Assembly: GCA_020631555.1 (NCBI GenBank)
Contig: JAHDGY010000003.1
Span: 1-64,000 of the forward strand
DNA length: 64,000 bases
Direction: 5' to 3'
DNA from: Flavobacteriales bacterium
GTDB lineage: Bacteria; Bacteroidota; Bacteroidia; Flavobacteriales_D; Parvicellaceae
Part shown: in pieces, positions 36,184 through 45,468 of the stretch
How positions within the stretch are numbered: the stretch's first letter is position 1
Layout: the number at the start of each line of letters is the position of its first letter
Position numbers and translations under genes: made by a program
Notes under the pieces: model-generated
Database searches by the model: none
Seen by the model: the letters and a program-made list of their open reading frames with translations, nothing else
Told to the model about the DNA's origin: nothing

Positions 36184-38571
36184 TTAGTTTCTTAAAATCT
36201 TACCTGTTTGCAACAAGCTTTGCATGCGCTCCAACGTTTTTCGTTGTCCGCATAATTCCACAAATGCCCTTCGCTCCAAATCCAACAAATATTGTTCTGA
36301 CACCTGAGTTGGAGAAGAGAGATCTCCTCCGCAAAGCACATAACCTAGTTTTTCGGAGATTACCAAATCGTGCTCAGACATGTAATTTCCACTCATCATA
36401 GAATGTGCACCAACGTGCACCAATCCCAATCCTTCATTTCCAAGAACTGTAATATCTTTTCTTCTGGCAGGCTGAGTATAACCCTTCTCCGCCATTTCCA
36501 GACAGGCCTCCTTTGCATAAGTTAGTTGACGTTCTTTCGAAACAATAACCTCATCAATACCTCGACGCAAATACCCCAATTCGAACGCCTCTTCCGCTGA
36601 TGTAGACACCTTGGCCTGGCCAACTGTTAAAAAACGATTTCTAAACTGATTGGTTCTCATATCACCATCGTTAAAGTCATCAGAAGTTCGAAGGGCAAAT
36701 TCCTTTGTTCCTCCTCCGCCGGGGATAACCCCAACACCGAACTCTACAAGCCCCATGTACGTTTCCGCATGAGCAACTACCTTATCGGCATGAAGACACA
36801 TTTCACAGCCTCCCCCTAGCGCCATATTGTGGGGAGCAATAACTACAGGGATAGAAGAATATCGAATTCTCATCATTGTGTTCTGAAAGGCACGAACAGC
36901 AAAATCAAGTTCATCGAATTCTTGTTCCACCGCCATCATGAAAATCATCCCCACATTTGCACCAGCTGAAAAATTCTGACCATCGTTGCAAATAACAACT
37001 CCATTCCAACTATCGTCACCTTCAGCAAGATCAATCGCCTTATTGATCCCTTGAATAACACCTCCACCAATGGTGTTCATTTTAGTATGAAATTCGACGT
37101 TAATGATACCGTCGCCCAAATCAATTAAGTGAACATCTTGATTATTCCAGATCGTTTTGGTTTCTCGAAGATTATCAAGAATGAGCAACTCATCAGTACC
37201 TGGAACAACTTGGTAAGACTTACTTGAAATATCGTAGAATTTGCGAACACCTTCTTCAACTTTATAAAATGAATCGTTACCCGCTTCTAACATTTGGTAA
37301 ACCCATTTGGCTGGTGGGCATTCGAGCTCTTCCATCACTTGAACAAACTTGGCCACCCCAAAAACATCCCAAGTCTCAAAAGGACCAATTTCCCATCCAA
37401 ACCCAGCGCACATCGCATCATCAACCTTGTAGATTTCATCGGCAATTTCTGGTATTCGATTGGAACAATATTGGGAAACGCTGGAAACAATATTTCGGTA
37501 AAATTCTCCTGCCTTATCCTTGCCTTTTATAAGCACCTTCAATCGACTTTTGAGGTCATCCACAGTTTTTGCGGCCGCCAGAGTCGCAAACTTGACTTTG
37601 CTTTTTTCTACGTATTCCAGCGAATTCAAATCCAAAGAGAGGATTTTGCGCTTTCCATTTTCGTCTTTCGTTTTCTTGTAAAACCCCTGTCCTGATTTAC
37701 TTCCAAGCCAATCGTTGGCCACCATTTGGGAAACATAATCTGGAATTTCAAAAACTTCACACTTCTCATCATCCGGACAATTTTGTTTCACTCCGTTGGC
37801 AACATGCACAAGAGTATCTAACCCAACAACATCGCAAGTACGGAAAGTTGCAGACTTTGGTCGACCAAAAACTGGCCCAGTAAGCTTGTCAACTTCATCG
37901 ACAGAAAGCCCAAGTTTAGCCACCAAATGAAATAACGACTGAATGGAAAACACTCCAATTCGATTCGCTATAAATGCCGGTGTATCCTTGCACAATACGG
38001 TAACTTTACCAAGGAATCTAGAGCCATAGTCCATTAAAAAGTCTATCAACTCTGGGGCTGTTTCTGTTGATGGAATAATTTCTAATAACTTCAGATATCT
38101 CGGCGGGTTGAAAAAGTGCGTTCCGCAGAAGTGCTTTTTAAAATCCTCCGACCTTCCCTCCAACAACATTTGGATAGGAATTCCTGATGTGTTGGATGAA
38201 ATAATTGAGCCCGGAGCACGATATTTCTCCACATTCTCAAACACTATTTTTTTGATATCGAGTCGCTCAACAACAACTTCAACCACCCAATCAGCATCAG
38301 AGATTTTGGGCATGTCGTCGGTCATGTTTCCTGTGGAAATTCGACCGGCAAAAGATTTGGAATACAAAGGAGATGGATTTGATTTTATGGCCTGCTTTAA
38401 AGCCTCATCAATCAGCTTATTACGAAGTCTTTTGTTTTCAGAATTTTCCGCACCGCTTGGAACAATATCCAATAGCAACACCTCACAACCAATATTGGCG
38501 AAGTGACATGCAATTCTGGACCCCATAACTCCCGATCCCAGAACTGCCACTTTCTTGATGTTTCTTTTCAT
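36184..38571 (-). CDS. fadN: 3-hydroxyacyl-CoA dehydrogenase / enoyl-CoA hydratase fusion (FadN-type)
   Basis: The 795-residue protein joins two steps of beta-oxidation. The N-terminal NAD-binding domain (KVAVLGSGVMGSRIACHF) and FCGTHFFNPPRYLKLLEI are of 3-hydroxyacyl-CoA dehydrogenases (to about residue 430). The C-terminal part, from about 500, is a crotonase fold with DGQNFSAGANVGM and ALGGGCEMCLHADKVVAH, GLVEFGVGVIPGGGGTKE. The domain order (dehydrogenase first) is that of B. subtilis FadN, not of E. coli FadB. It follows marR by about 54 bp and begins with ATG. Confidence 0.93.
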   Translation of the reverse strand: MKRNIKKVAVLGSGVMGSRIACHFANIGCEVLLLDIVPSGAENSENKRLRNKLIDEALKQAIKSNPSPLYSKSFAGRISTGNMTDDMPKISDADWVVEVVVERLDIKKIVFENVEKYRAPGSIISSNTSGIPIQMLLEGRSEDFKKHFCGTHFFNPPRYLKLLEIIPSTETAPELIDFLMDYGSRFLGKVTVLCKDTPAFIANRIGVFSIQSLFHLVAKLGLSVDEVDKLTGPVFGRPKSATFRTCDVVGLDTLVHVANGVKQNCPDDEKCEVFEIPDYVSQMVANDWLGSKSGQGFYKKTKDENGKRKILSLDLNSLEYVEKSKVKFATLAAAKTVDDLKSRLKVLIKGKDKAGEFYRNIVSSVSQYCSNRIPEIADEIYKVDDAMCAGFGWEIGPFETWDVFGVAKFVQVMEELECPPAKWVYQMLEAGNDSFYKVEEGVRKFYDISSKSYQVVPGTDELLILDNLRETKTIWNNQDVHLIDLGDGIINVEFHTKMNTIGGGVIQGINKAIDLAEGDDSWNGVVICNDGQNFSAGANVGMIFMMAVEQEFDELDFAVRAFQNTMMRIRYSSIPVVIAPHNMALGGGCEMCLHADKVVAHAETYMGLVEFGVGVIPGGGGTKEFALRTSDDFNDGDMRTNQFRNRFLTVGQAKVSTSAEEAFELGYLRRGIDEVIVSKERQLTYAKEACLEMAEKGYTQPARRKDITVLGNEGLGLVHVGAHSMMSGNYMSEHDLVISEKLGYVLCGGDLSSPTQVSEQYLLDLERRAFVELCGQRKTLERMQSLLQTGKILRN

Positions 38572-38625
38572 TTAATAATGATGTTATGTAGGCTAGGCAA
38601 GCGAATCAGCACAATCCAACAACCT

Positions 38626-39066
38626 TTACCCATTATATATTTCGTCGTTGTTAATTAATTCTTTTATGTCTCCAAGAACCTCCAAACAAGTTTTTATCTT
38701 ATCGGGGGCAATTTTCTCAAATACCTTCTCATTAAACTGGATCACTGAATCTTTAGACAAATCCCTAACCTTCAAACCAGAGGGTGTCAAATAAATTCGA
38801 ACCATTCGTTTATCCTTTACATCGGGTTGCCGACAGATTAATCCTTTCTCTTCCAAAGACTTCAGGGCTCGAGTTAGACTTCTTGCTTCCATACCCATTT
38901 TGGGGCCGAGTTTGGTGGATGGGGTACCGTGTTTCACGTCAATATTTAGCAAAATATAACCAACTGACATTGTGATTCCAAATTTTGAAGCACGCGTATT
39001 ATACAGCCGAGCAATTCCGTACCATGCCCACCTGATATGAAAGTCTATTGTTTCCTCGGATTTCAT
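38626..39066 (-). CDS. MarR-family transcriptional regulator of the fad operon
   Basis: The protein (about 146 residues from MKSEETIDF; the track's first codon is TTG) is a winged-helix regulator of the MarR family. The helix-turn-helix and wing are seen in TPSTKLGPKMGMEARSLTRALKSLEEKGLICRQ (in two parts) and DVKDKRMVRIYLTPSG. MarR proteins bind palindromic DNA as dimers and release it when a small ligand binds. A perfect 30-bp palindrome stands 34 bp upstream of the start, and the operon it heads breaks down fatty acids, so an acyl-CoA or fatty-acid ligand is an inference. Confidence 0.88.
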   Translation of the reverse strand: MKSEETIDFHIRWAWYGIARLYNTRASKFGITMSVGYILLNIDVKHGTPSTKLGPKMGMEARSLTRALKSLEEKGLICRQPDVKDKRMVRIYLTPSGLKVRDLSKDSVIQFNEKVFEKIAPDKIKTCLEVLGDIKELINNDEIYNG

Positions 39067-39100
39067 GAACAAAAACGTCTCATTTTAACACTAAAGTAAC

Positions 39101-39130
39101 TTTTTTTAGTATGCATGCATACTAAAAAAA
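39101..39130. promoter_or_regulatory. Perfect 30-bp palindromic operator candidate upstream of marR-fadNAE
   Basis: Seven T, AGTATGCATGCATACT and seven A form an uninterrupted perfect palindrome of 30 bp. The 16-bp core has alternating purine-pyrimidine, and size and symmetry suit a MarR-type dimer. It lies 34 bp before the marR start, so autoregulation and control of the whole fad operon are likely. I found no second copy of the core near the other acyl-CoA dehydrogenase or etfB. Confidence 0.7.
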
Positions 39131-39500
39131 TGGGTATTTTTTTTCGATAAATTCGTTCTACGAAGTTTGTGCGAAAAAGATTTGCCTATTAACCTATACA
39201 CCGTCAGTACATGTCCAGAATCAAAACAGTCAAGCACAAACCATAGACAAGCGCTATTTTTACCTCCATCAATAATTGACGATAAAAAACACACTTAGCA
39301 GACCAAAATTAATAAACACTTCCATGTCATAATTCCAGTATTTATACCGGAAAATCCTACCTGAAAAGTTATTACACCTAGAGTCGTGTATTTAACCAAA
39401 CAAGCTTCTGCCACCCTTTAAATCTGATCCACGAACACAGATATAAAATTGATCATTAATTTGTTATATTTCGACATCTGAAAACTAAAAAACACAACTT
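39131..39500. other. Intergenic region (370 bp) before the subtilase gene
   Basis: The region is A/T-rich and holds no gene I can support; the 62-residue ORF at 39106-39294 overlaps the palindrome and has no family features. It must hold the promoter of the subtilase gene, but no full TTG-N19-TAnnTTTG was found; TATATTTC about 33 bp before the ATG is one base off the -7 element. Confidence 0.5.
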
Positions 39501-41441
39501 ATGCGACAGCTAATTTTTAACCAACACCATTTTTTATCTGTATGTAAATTTGTTCTGCTAGCCCTCATAATGTTAGCCGAAAAATCAAATTGCCAGCACA
39601 TCAGCAGCAAAGTGGGCAGGTATGAACCAGGAAGTTTTGTTAGCAATCACTTGCTGGTTAAATTCAAACCTCAACAAACAGGGTCGAGCAATTTTGACTC
39701 GTTGTTTAAGTCCGGTGAACTTCTTAAACTTTCTCGCAAACATAAATGCATTAGACGATCTGCCATCGGCACTGACCCAGAAGGCGCAAGAACATTTTTA
39801 TTGGAATTTGACAACCAGTTGGATATTGAAAAAGCAATAGACCAATACTCTAGAACAGGATTGTTCAAGTATGTTGAACCTGATTTTATTCGAACCGCCC
39901 ACTCCATTCCAAACGACCCCCATTGGATCAATCAATGGAGCCATCATAATAAGGGAAATAATGGTGGGAAGACCGACGCCGATATAGATATGGACAAAGC
40001 ATGGGAGATAGAAACCGGCTCCAGCTCTATCGTAGTAGCAGTCCTAGATGCTGGAATTAATGCAGATCACCCAGAATTCAAGGACAGACTCACCAGTACA
40101 AGCTGGGACTTCGTTGATGACGATAACAATCCTAACGACGAAGATGGCCATGGCACTAGGGTAGCAGGAGTTATAGCCGCCAACGCCAACAATGGTATTG
40201 GCTTCGCAGGAGTAGACTGGCACTGTAAGCTCATGATTTGCCGAATCGCGGATGCCAAAGAAACTAAATCGAGTCTAGCTGCCAAGGGAATCCGACATGC
40301 AGTTAAGAATGGAGCCAGAGTAATTAATATGTCATTCGGCGGTCCCCACTTTAGCCAAACTGCACTTGACGCCGTGAACTATGCGCACAAAAACAACGTC
40401 GTGATGGTCGCCACGGGAGGCAACAATGGAAAGCTTGGTACTCGTTATCCCGCAGGTTACCCTAATGTCATTGGAGTTGGTTACACAACCAACAGTGATT
40501 CCAGAGCGCATAAGAGTTCTTATGGAAAACATATTGACCTAGTTGCACCAGGCGTAAACGTTCCCCTATTAGATTATAAAGACTTCAGCAATTATTCAAT
40601 TACGAAATCAGGATCTTCTTATGCAGCACCACTTGTTACAGGTGTCGCATCATTACTCTTAGCTCAAGACCCAAATAGAACACCAAATCAGATTAGGTCA
40701 ATCCTGCAAAAAACAGCGGAAGACCAAGTTGGTAAACCAAGCGAAGACAAACCGGGATACGACCAGTACCATGGATATGGTAGACTTAATGCCTATCGAG
40801 CACTTTCTAGCTCCTCAAATTCAGGTAATTTACCTCTGCTAGATAACACAAAAGAAGGTTGTTGGAATGGAAGTGTTAACGCCATCTCCGTTTACGACCC
40901 AGAACAAAAATGCAACATGACCTGCCCCGGAACAACAAACTACAAAAGATTTAGTGATGGATGGTACATTATCTACGGAAATTGGAGCTCAGGAATTTAT
41001 AACCTAAAAATCCAAGATAACGCTGGAAATGGTACAACAAAAAAAGTTCATTTCCGAAGCTACAACAATCAATGGATTCCAGTACCTGACTCAAAGTATT
41101 ATGATTACGGCATCAGAATCCAATTTTGTATCGTAGACAACTCCACTAGCTCCTCAAATTCAGGTAATTTACCTCTGCTAGATAACACAAAAGAAGGTTG
41201 TTGGAAAGGATGTATTAACGTTTTCCCAAATCCAACGAACGCCGAGTTGAATATTTCCCTATCAGGAATCAAAATTGGCCCTGCTGAAATCAGAGATTTA
41301 ACCGGTAAAAAAATTAGACAAATTGAATTGCACGAAGGGTTAAACAAACTTAATATTTCAGACATCGCTGAGGGTATGTATACCATCAATGCTTTAATTG
41401 ACGGAAAACACGTTCTCAAACGATTTATTAAAACGGAATAA
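39501..41441 (+). CDS. S8-family serine peptidase (subtilase) with T9SS sorting domain
   Basis: The 646-residue protein has an N-terminal signal peptide, a propeptide (to about residue 140), a subtilisin domain with the catalytic triad in VAVLDAGIN (Asp), DGHGTRVAGVI (His) and GSSYAAPLVTGVAS (Ser), then two linkers of the form SSSNSGNLPLLDNTKEGCW around a module of about 93 residues, and a type A T9SS tail (NVFPNPTNAELNISLSG to IKTE). It is predicted to be exported by Sec and then by the T9SS to the surface or medium. The linker is a 61-bp exact DNA repeat. The gene ends at a strong terminator. Confidence 0.92.
   Translation: MRQLIFNQHHFLSVCKFVLLALIMLAEKSNCQHISSKVGRYEPGSFVSNHLLVKFKPQQTGSSNFDSLFKSGELLKLSRKHKCIRRSAIGTDPEGARTFLLEFDNQLDIEKAIDQYSRTGLFKYVEPDFIRTAHSIPNDPHWINQWSHHNKGNNGGKTDADIDMDKAWEIETGSSSIVVAVLDAGINADHPEFKDRLTSTSWDFVDDDNNPNDEDGHGTRVAGVIAANANNGIGFAGVDWHCKLMICRIADAKETKSSLAAKGIRHAVKNGARVINMSFGGPHFSQTALDAVNYAHKNNVVMVATGGNNGKLGTRYPAGYPNVIGVGYTTNSDSRAHKSSYGKHIDLVAPGVNVPLLDYKDFSNYSITKSGSSYAAPLVTGVASLLLAQDPNRTPNQIRSILQKTAEDQVGKPSEDKPGYDQYHGYGRLNAYRALSSSSNSGNLPLLDNTKEGCWNGSVNAISVYDPEQKCNMTCPGTTNYKRFSDGWYIIYGNWSSGIYNLKIQDNAGNGTTKKVHFRSYNNQWIPVPDSKYYDYGIRIQFCIVDNSTSSSNSGNLPLLDNTKEGCWKGCINVFPNPTNAELNISLSGIKIGPAEIRDLTGKKIRQIELHEGLNKLNISDIAEGMYTINALIDGKHVLKRFIKTE
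40807..40867 (+). repeat. 61-bp exact direct repeat, copy 1 (inside subtilase gene)
   Basis: CTAGCTCCTCAAATTCAGG begins a 61-bp sequence identical to 41146-41206. It codes for the linker SSSNSGNLPLLDNTKEGCW. The copies are 339 bp (113 codons) apart and in the same frame. Confidence 0.95.
41146..41206 (+). repeat. 61-bp exact direct repeat, copy 2 (inside subtilase gene)
   Basis: The second copy of the repeat lies directly before the T9SS sorting domain. No substitutions separate the copies, although synonymous changes would be tolerated, so the duplication is recent or kept uniform by gene conversion. Confidence 0.95.
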
Positions 41442-41467
41442 TAAGTTTAGATCAAAGACAACTTTAA

Positions 41468-41498
41468 AACCGACTCACTTCTGAGTCGGTTTTTTTTA
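41468..41498 (+). terminator. Terminator after the subtilase gene
   Basis: AACCGACTCA, a four-base loop and TGAGTCGGTT with eight further T form a ten-pair stem, 26 bp after the stop codon. Confidence 0.9.
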
Positions 41499-41528
41499 TT
41501 TGAACGCGTTCAAAATCTTCGCAAAAAA

Positions 41529-42035
41529 CTACTTACGATCGTAGACCTTAATTGTAAACGGATGCTCGTTTTGATCATCGGACGCAAAAAAATCTTCGCT
41601 AGAAATTTTCCATTTTTCACTTTGAAATTCTGGAAAAAAGGTATCACCTTCAAACGACTTATCAATATGCGTCAGATACATTCTATCGCATAAATCTAAT
41701 TCAAGAGCCAAAGCATATATTTGCCCTCCACCTATAATGAAGGCTTCTGTTTCTCCGTTTTGTCGGGCTAGATCAAGTCCATCCTCCAAAGTATTTACCA
41801 CATTACATTTTTTCAATTGCAACCCTGGAGTTCGAGTGACCACAATATTAGTCCTCTTGGGAAGCGGTCGCCACTTATCCGGAATAGAATCGTAGTTCCG
41901 CCGTCCCATAATTATATGATGATTTAACGTGGTTTCTTTAAAGAAACGCATATCACGTGGGAGATTCCAAACTAAGTCATTGTCTTTTCCGATGACACCA
42001 TTTTTGGCCACCGCTGCAATCAAAGAAACTCTCAT
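41529..42035 (-). CDS. folA: Dihydrofolate reductase
   Basis: DHFR reduces dihydrofolate to tetrahydrofolate with NADPH, regenerating the cofactor consumed by ThyA. The chain (168 residues) starts SLIAAVAKNGVIGKDNDLVWNLPRDM, split over the Met20-loop and the active-site Asp, then HHIIMGRRNYDSIP and IGGGQIYALALE. It begins 10 bp after the thyA stop and is the last gene of this unit. Confidence 0.95.
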   Translation of the reverse strand: MRVSLIAAVAKNGVIGKDNDLVWNLPRDMRFFKETTLNHHIIMGRRNYDSIPDKWRPLPKRTNIVVTRTPGLQLKKCNVVNTLEDGLDLARQNGETEAFIIGGGQIYALALELDLCDRMYLTHIDKSFEGDTFFPEFQSEKWKISSEDFFASDDQNEHPFTIKVYDRK

Positions 42036-42045
42036 AATTTTTTAC

Positions 42046-42870
42046 CTAAATCGAAACTGCTGCCTTAATATGGGGATAAGGATCATAATTCAGCAATTCA
42101 AAATCTTCATATTTAAACTCAAATAAATCTCGAACTTCTGGATTGATTTGCATTTTAGGCAATGGCCTGCATTTTCGACTCAATTGTTCTTCAGCTTGTT
42201 CAATATGGTTATTATACAGATGTACATCGCCGAAAGTGTGCACAAAATGACCCGGCTGTAGTTCACAAACCTGGGCAACCATCATCGTTAATAAGGCATA
42301 GGATGCAATGTTGAAGGGGACCCCTAAAAACGTATCTGCACTGCGCTGATAAAGCTGACAGCTGAGTCTTCCATTACTAACATAAAATTGAAAAAATGCA
42401 TGACACGGTGGCAAGGCAGCTTTGCCTTCCGAAACATTATCGCTAAAACTTTTCGAGGTATCTGGTAAAACACCCGGATTCCACGCCGAAACGATTATTC
42501 TTCTACTATTCGGATTAAATTTGATGTCGTTTAACGCCTGCTTTATCTGATCTATTCCGTCACCATTCCAATCCCTCCACTGCTTTCCATAAACCGGACC
42601 CAAATCACCATTTTCATCTGCCCATTCGTCCCAGATTTTAACCCCATTATCTTGCAAGTATCCAATATTCGTATCCCCATTCAAAAACCACAGAAGTTCA
42701 TGAATAATGGATCGAAGATGTAGCTTTTTAGTAGTGAGCAAAGGAAAACCTTCTTGCAAATCAAAACGCATTTGATAACCAAAAGTGCTGATCGTTCCGG
42801 TTCCGGTTCGATCACCTTTTTGCTCTCCATTTTCCAAAATGTGTTTTAGAAGATCGTGATATTGCTTCAT
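42046..42870 (-). CDS. thyA: Thymidylate synthase
   Basis: ThyA makes dTMP from dUMP with methylenetetrahydrofolate. The chain (274 residues) has [42 protein letters not shown] with the catalytic Cys, [18 protein letters not shown] and LYNNHIEQ. The 274-residue length is near that of E. coli ThyA (264). The gene precedes folA, a common pair. Confidence 0.96.
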   Translation of the reverse strand: MKQYHDLLKHILENGEQKGDRTGTGTISTFGYQMRFDLQEGFPLLTTKKLHLRSIIHELLWFLNGDTNIGYLQDNGVKIWDEWADENGDLGPVYGKQWRDWNGDGIDQIKQALNDIKFNPNSRRIIVSAWNPGVLPDTSKSFSDNVSEGKAALPPCHAFFQFYVSNGRLSCQLYQRSADTFLGVPFNIASYALLTMMVAQVCELQPGHFVHTFGDVHLYNNHIEQAEEQLSRKCRPLPKMQINPEVRDLFEFKYEDFELLNYDPYPHIKAAVSI

Positions 42871-42962
42871 GATTCGAGGGTTTTCAACTTATTTTCCAAA
42901 ATTAGACCTAATCGAAAAAGAGAAAAGAATACGTTAATAAAAAGAAGGAAGATGTTAACAAA

Positions 42963-44771
42963 TCACACAAACATTCCAACCATTACAGCCGTGAGCAAAC
43001 AAGCAATTGCTCCGCCCAACAGAGAACGAACACCAAGTTGAGCAAGCAAAGATTTTCTTTCGGGTGCCAGCGCCCCAATTCCTCCAATTTGAATTCCAAT
43101 CGAAGCAATGTTCGCAAAGCCGCAAAGCATATAGGTGCAAATCAGCACCGACCTTTCGGATAGGAGCCCTTGTGCTTGCATCTGACCCAATCTTGGATAA
43201 GCTACAAATTCGTTGAGAATTGTTTTCTGCCCTAACAATTCTCCGATATACAAAATCTCGCTATTATCAATTCCAACAAGCCACGCAATCGGTGCGCACA
43301 AATACCCAAGCACCATTTGAAATGACAACTCTTTATACTGGGTATTTTGGTCCAACAGCTCATTAATCCCAGAAACATCTCCAATCCAACCCAAAATACC
43401 ATTGGCTAACGCAATCAAGGAGATAAATACCAACACCATTGCTCCAACATTTACTGCCAATCGAACCCCGTCTCCGGTTCCTATCGTTATTGCTTCTAAT
43501 AAGTTGGCACCAAAGCGCTCCTCGGAAATTTCCATTGATTCTTTAAAGCTTTCTGTTTCAGGAATGAGAATCTTAGCCGCCACAATTGCAGCTGGTGCTG
43601 AAATAATTGAGGCCGTCAACAAATGTTTTGTGAAGTATGCTTGTTTTATCGGATCAGCGCCCCCTAACAGCAATACGTAAGCCGCCAATGCCCCACCTGC
43701 TGCAGTAGCCATTCCACCAGTCATCAAACACATTACTTCCGATTTCGTCATCCCCAATAAATAAGGCTTGATCAATAGAGGCGACTCCGTTTGACCTAAA
43801 AAGACATTGCCTGCTGCCGCCAAACTTTCGGCCCCAGAAAGAGCCATTGCCTTTTTCATTATTAGAGCAAATACGTACACCAACTTTTGAATCACTCCTA
43901 AATAATACAGAATACTCATTAGGGCAGAAAAGAAGATGATTGTGGGCAAAATCGTGATCGCGAAAACTAGTAACGGTTGTTGAATTTCTTGCCCATTCAC
44001 CCCAAACAAAAATCGTGTTCCTTCTGAAGCGTAATTGGTGAGTTTTATAAAACCACGCGCTACCCATTCAAGTGCTGCTTGACATGGAGGCAAATACAAT
44101 ATACACACCGCAAGAATCAACTGAAACAACAACCCTTTACCTACAAGTGACCAGCTAATGGATTTTCTATCTGCACTAAATAACCAAGCCAATAATATCA
44201 AACCTACAACACCGACAAGACCACGGCTAATCGATTTTCCCGAGGCATTGAATCCTGATATCCCATAAACTGATCCCGTTTCTTTACTAAACTGCAACTC
44301 ATATCCTCCGCTTTGTAGAATCAACGAATCATGGCATTTATGAACGATCAACCACTGTTGTTCAACCCCAACAGCTGTCAGCCCGGAATTAGTAATGCTC
44401 CCAACAAGCTGATCACCTGCCTTCAGTTGAATACTAGATTCTCCCTGTTCACGATTATAAATCATCGAATCGATGGGAACAGAAACTCCCTCGGGAAATC
44501 CTATTAAGATTAACGCTTGTCCCAACAACTGCGCATTTCCCGTAGCAGTATCCTCCGCAAGGATACTTTGGGTAAATTTCAATTCACCACCAGAGTAATT
44601 AAACTCAATAAAATTCCGTTGATCTGCGCGACCAGAAAGATCTTGGGTGGATGAACCATCATAAATACTGGTAAGCAACCATTTCCCTACAAGACCTGAC
44701 GTATCTTGTGCATTGCAGCCTAACGTCACAAAAATTGTGAGAAAGATGATAGAAACCCAGAAACGAAACAT
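42963..44771 (-). CDS. NupC-family nucleoside transporter with N-terminal lipocalin-like extension
   Basis: Residues from about 175 on are a concentrative nucleoside transporter: GVNGQEIQQPLLVFAITILP, QKLVYVFALIMKKAMALSGAESL, MTGGMATAAGGALAAYV and IGTGDGVRLAVNVGAM fit the Nucleoside_tran_CNT (N, gate and C) domains. Before this is a signal/lipobox-like segment (TIFVTLGCNAQ) and about 150 residues starting SGLVGKWLLTSIYDG, the pattern of lipocalin-like domains. Family members without the extension are about 400-420 residues. The added domain would sit outside the inner membrane. The gene starts 5 bp after the bifunctional nuclease gene. Confidence 0.82.
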   Translation of the reverse strand: MFRFWVSIIFLTIFVTLGCNAQDTSGLVGKWLLTSIYDGSSTQDLSGRADQRNFIEFNYSGGELKFTQSILAEDTATGNAQLLGQALILIGFPEGVSVPIDSMIYNREQGESSIQLKAGDQLVGSITNSGLTAVGVEQQWLIVHKCHDSLILQSGGYELQFSKETGSVYGISGFNASGKSISRGLVGVVGLILLAWLFSADRKSISWSLVGKGLLFQLILAVCILYLPPCQAALEWVARGFIKLTNYASEGTRFLFGVNGQEIQQPLLVFAITILPTIIFFSALMSILYYLGVIQKLVYVFALIMKKAMALSGAESLAAAGNVFLGQTESPLLIKPYLLGMTKSEVMCLMTGGMATAAGGALAAYVLLLGGADPIKQAYFTKHLLTASIISAPAAIVAAKILIPETESFKESMEISEERFGANLLEAITIGTGDGVRLAVNVGAMVLVFISLIALANGILGWIGDVSGINELLDQNTQYKELSFQMVLGYLCAPIAWLVGIDNSEILYIGELLGQKTILNEFVAYPRLGQMQAQGLLSERSVLICTYMLCGFANIASIGIQIGGIGALAPERKSLLAQLGVRSLLGGAIACLLTAVMVGMFV

Positions 44772-44776
44772 GTTAG

Positions 44777-45379
44777 TTACGACTTCTTCCTAAGATTAAT
44801 TTCGTCGCGAAGCCTTGATGCTCTTTCGTAATCTTCATTAGCAATGGCTTCCTTCAATTGATTTTCAAGATCGTTTACAGAAAGAGAATTTATACTTGCA
44901 GGAACCTGAGACAATTCTTCAACATTAACATCCTCCTCTACTAACGAAGACTCGTCGTCGTCGTCCATATCTTCCAGGATAATGCCGGCCGAACTCAAGA
45001 TAAATTCGTAGGTAAACACATCACAACCAAATCGCACCGCCAAAGCGATTGCATCTGAAGTTCTGGCGTCAACCTCTACTTCAATCCCTTCGCGAACACA
45101 AATTAGCTTAGCGAAGAAAATCCCCTCGACCAAATTGTAAACTATAACCTCCTTAACGTTAATTTGGAATTCTGAAGCAACAGATTTAAAAAGATCGTGC
45201 GTTAGAGGCCTACTCGGCTTCATGCTTTCAAGCTCAATTGCGATGGCCTGCGCTTCGAATCCTCCAATGATGATTGGCAATCTCCTTTTTCCATTTCCTT
45301 CCTTGAGCACCAACGCATAGGCTCCCGATTGGGTTTGACTATAAGAAAGCCCTACGATGTCCAACTTGATCTTTTCCAT
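44777..45379 (-). CDS. Bifunctional nuclease (DUF151) with C-terminal UVR motif
   Basis: The N-terminal 150 residues are a DUF151/BFN domain: YALVLKEGNGKRRLPIIIGGFEAQAIAIELE, split, and ARTSDAIALAVRFGCDVF (substrate pocket region). After an acidic linker the C-terminus LENQLKEAIANEDYERASRLRDEI is a UVR (UvrB/UvrC) motif. The pairing is usual in this phylum. The biochemical role in bacteria is not settled; DUF151 members have been tied to nuclease activity and to stress. It lies in the etfBA-bfn-nupC-thyA-folA strand, behind a possible attenuator. Confidence 0.85.
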   Translation of the reverse strand: MEKIKLDIVGLSYSQTQSGAYALVLKEGNGKRRLPIIIGGFEAQAIAIELESMKPSRPLTHDLFKSVASEFQINVKEVIVYNLVEGIFFAKLICVREGIEVEVDARTSDAIALAVRFGCDVFTYEFILSSAGIILEDMDDDDESSLVEEDVNVEELSQVPASINSLSVNDLENQLKEAIANEDYERASRLRDEINLRKKS

Positions 45380-45380
45380 T

Positions 45381-45417
45381 CAAATAAACAAATTGGGAAG
45401 CACAAAGACCTCCCAAT
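45381..45417 (-). terminator. Hairpin with T-rich tail after etfA
   Basis: On the minus strand ATTGGGAGG, an eight-base loop and CTTCCCAAT form a nine-pair stem with one G-T pair, then TTGTTTATTTG. It stands between the etfA stop and the next ATG, so may end or attenuate etfBA transcription. Confidence 0.55.
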
Positions 45418-45468
45418 ATCTTGTTACACGAAAATAATAATTATATCCAATGTCTCAAACCAGCCGGT

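Noticed and set aside
39106-39294. 62-residue ORF over the palindrome
   Set aside because: It overlaps the operator candidate and shows no domain, start context or usual codon pattern.
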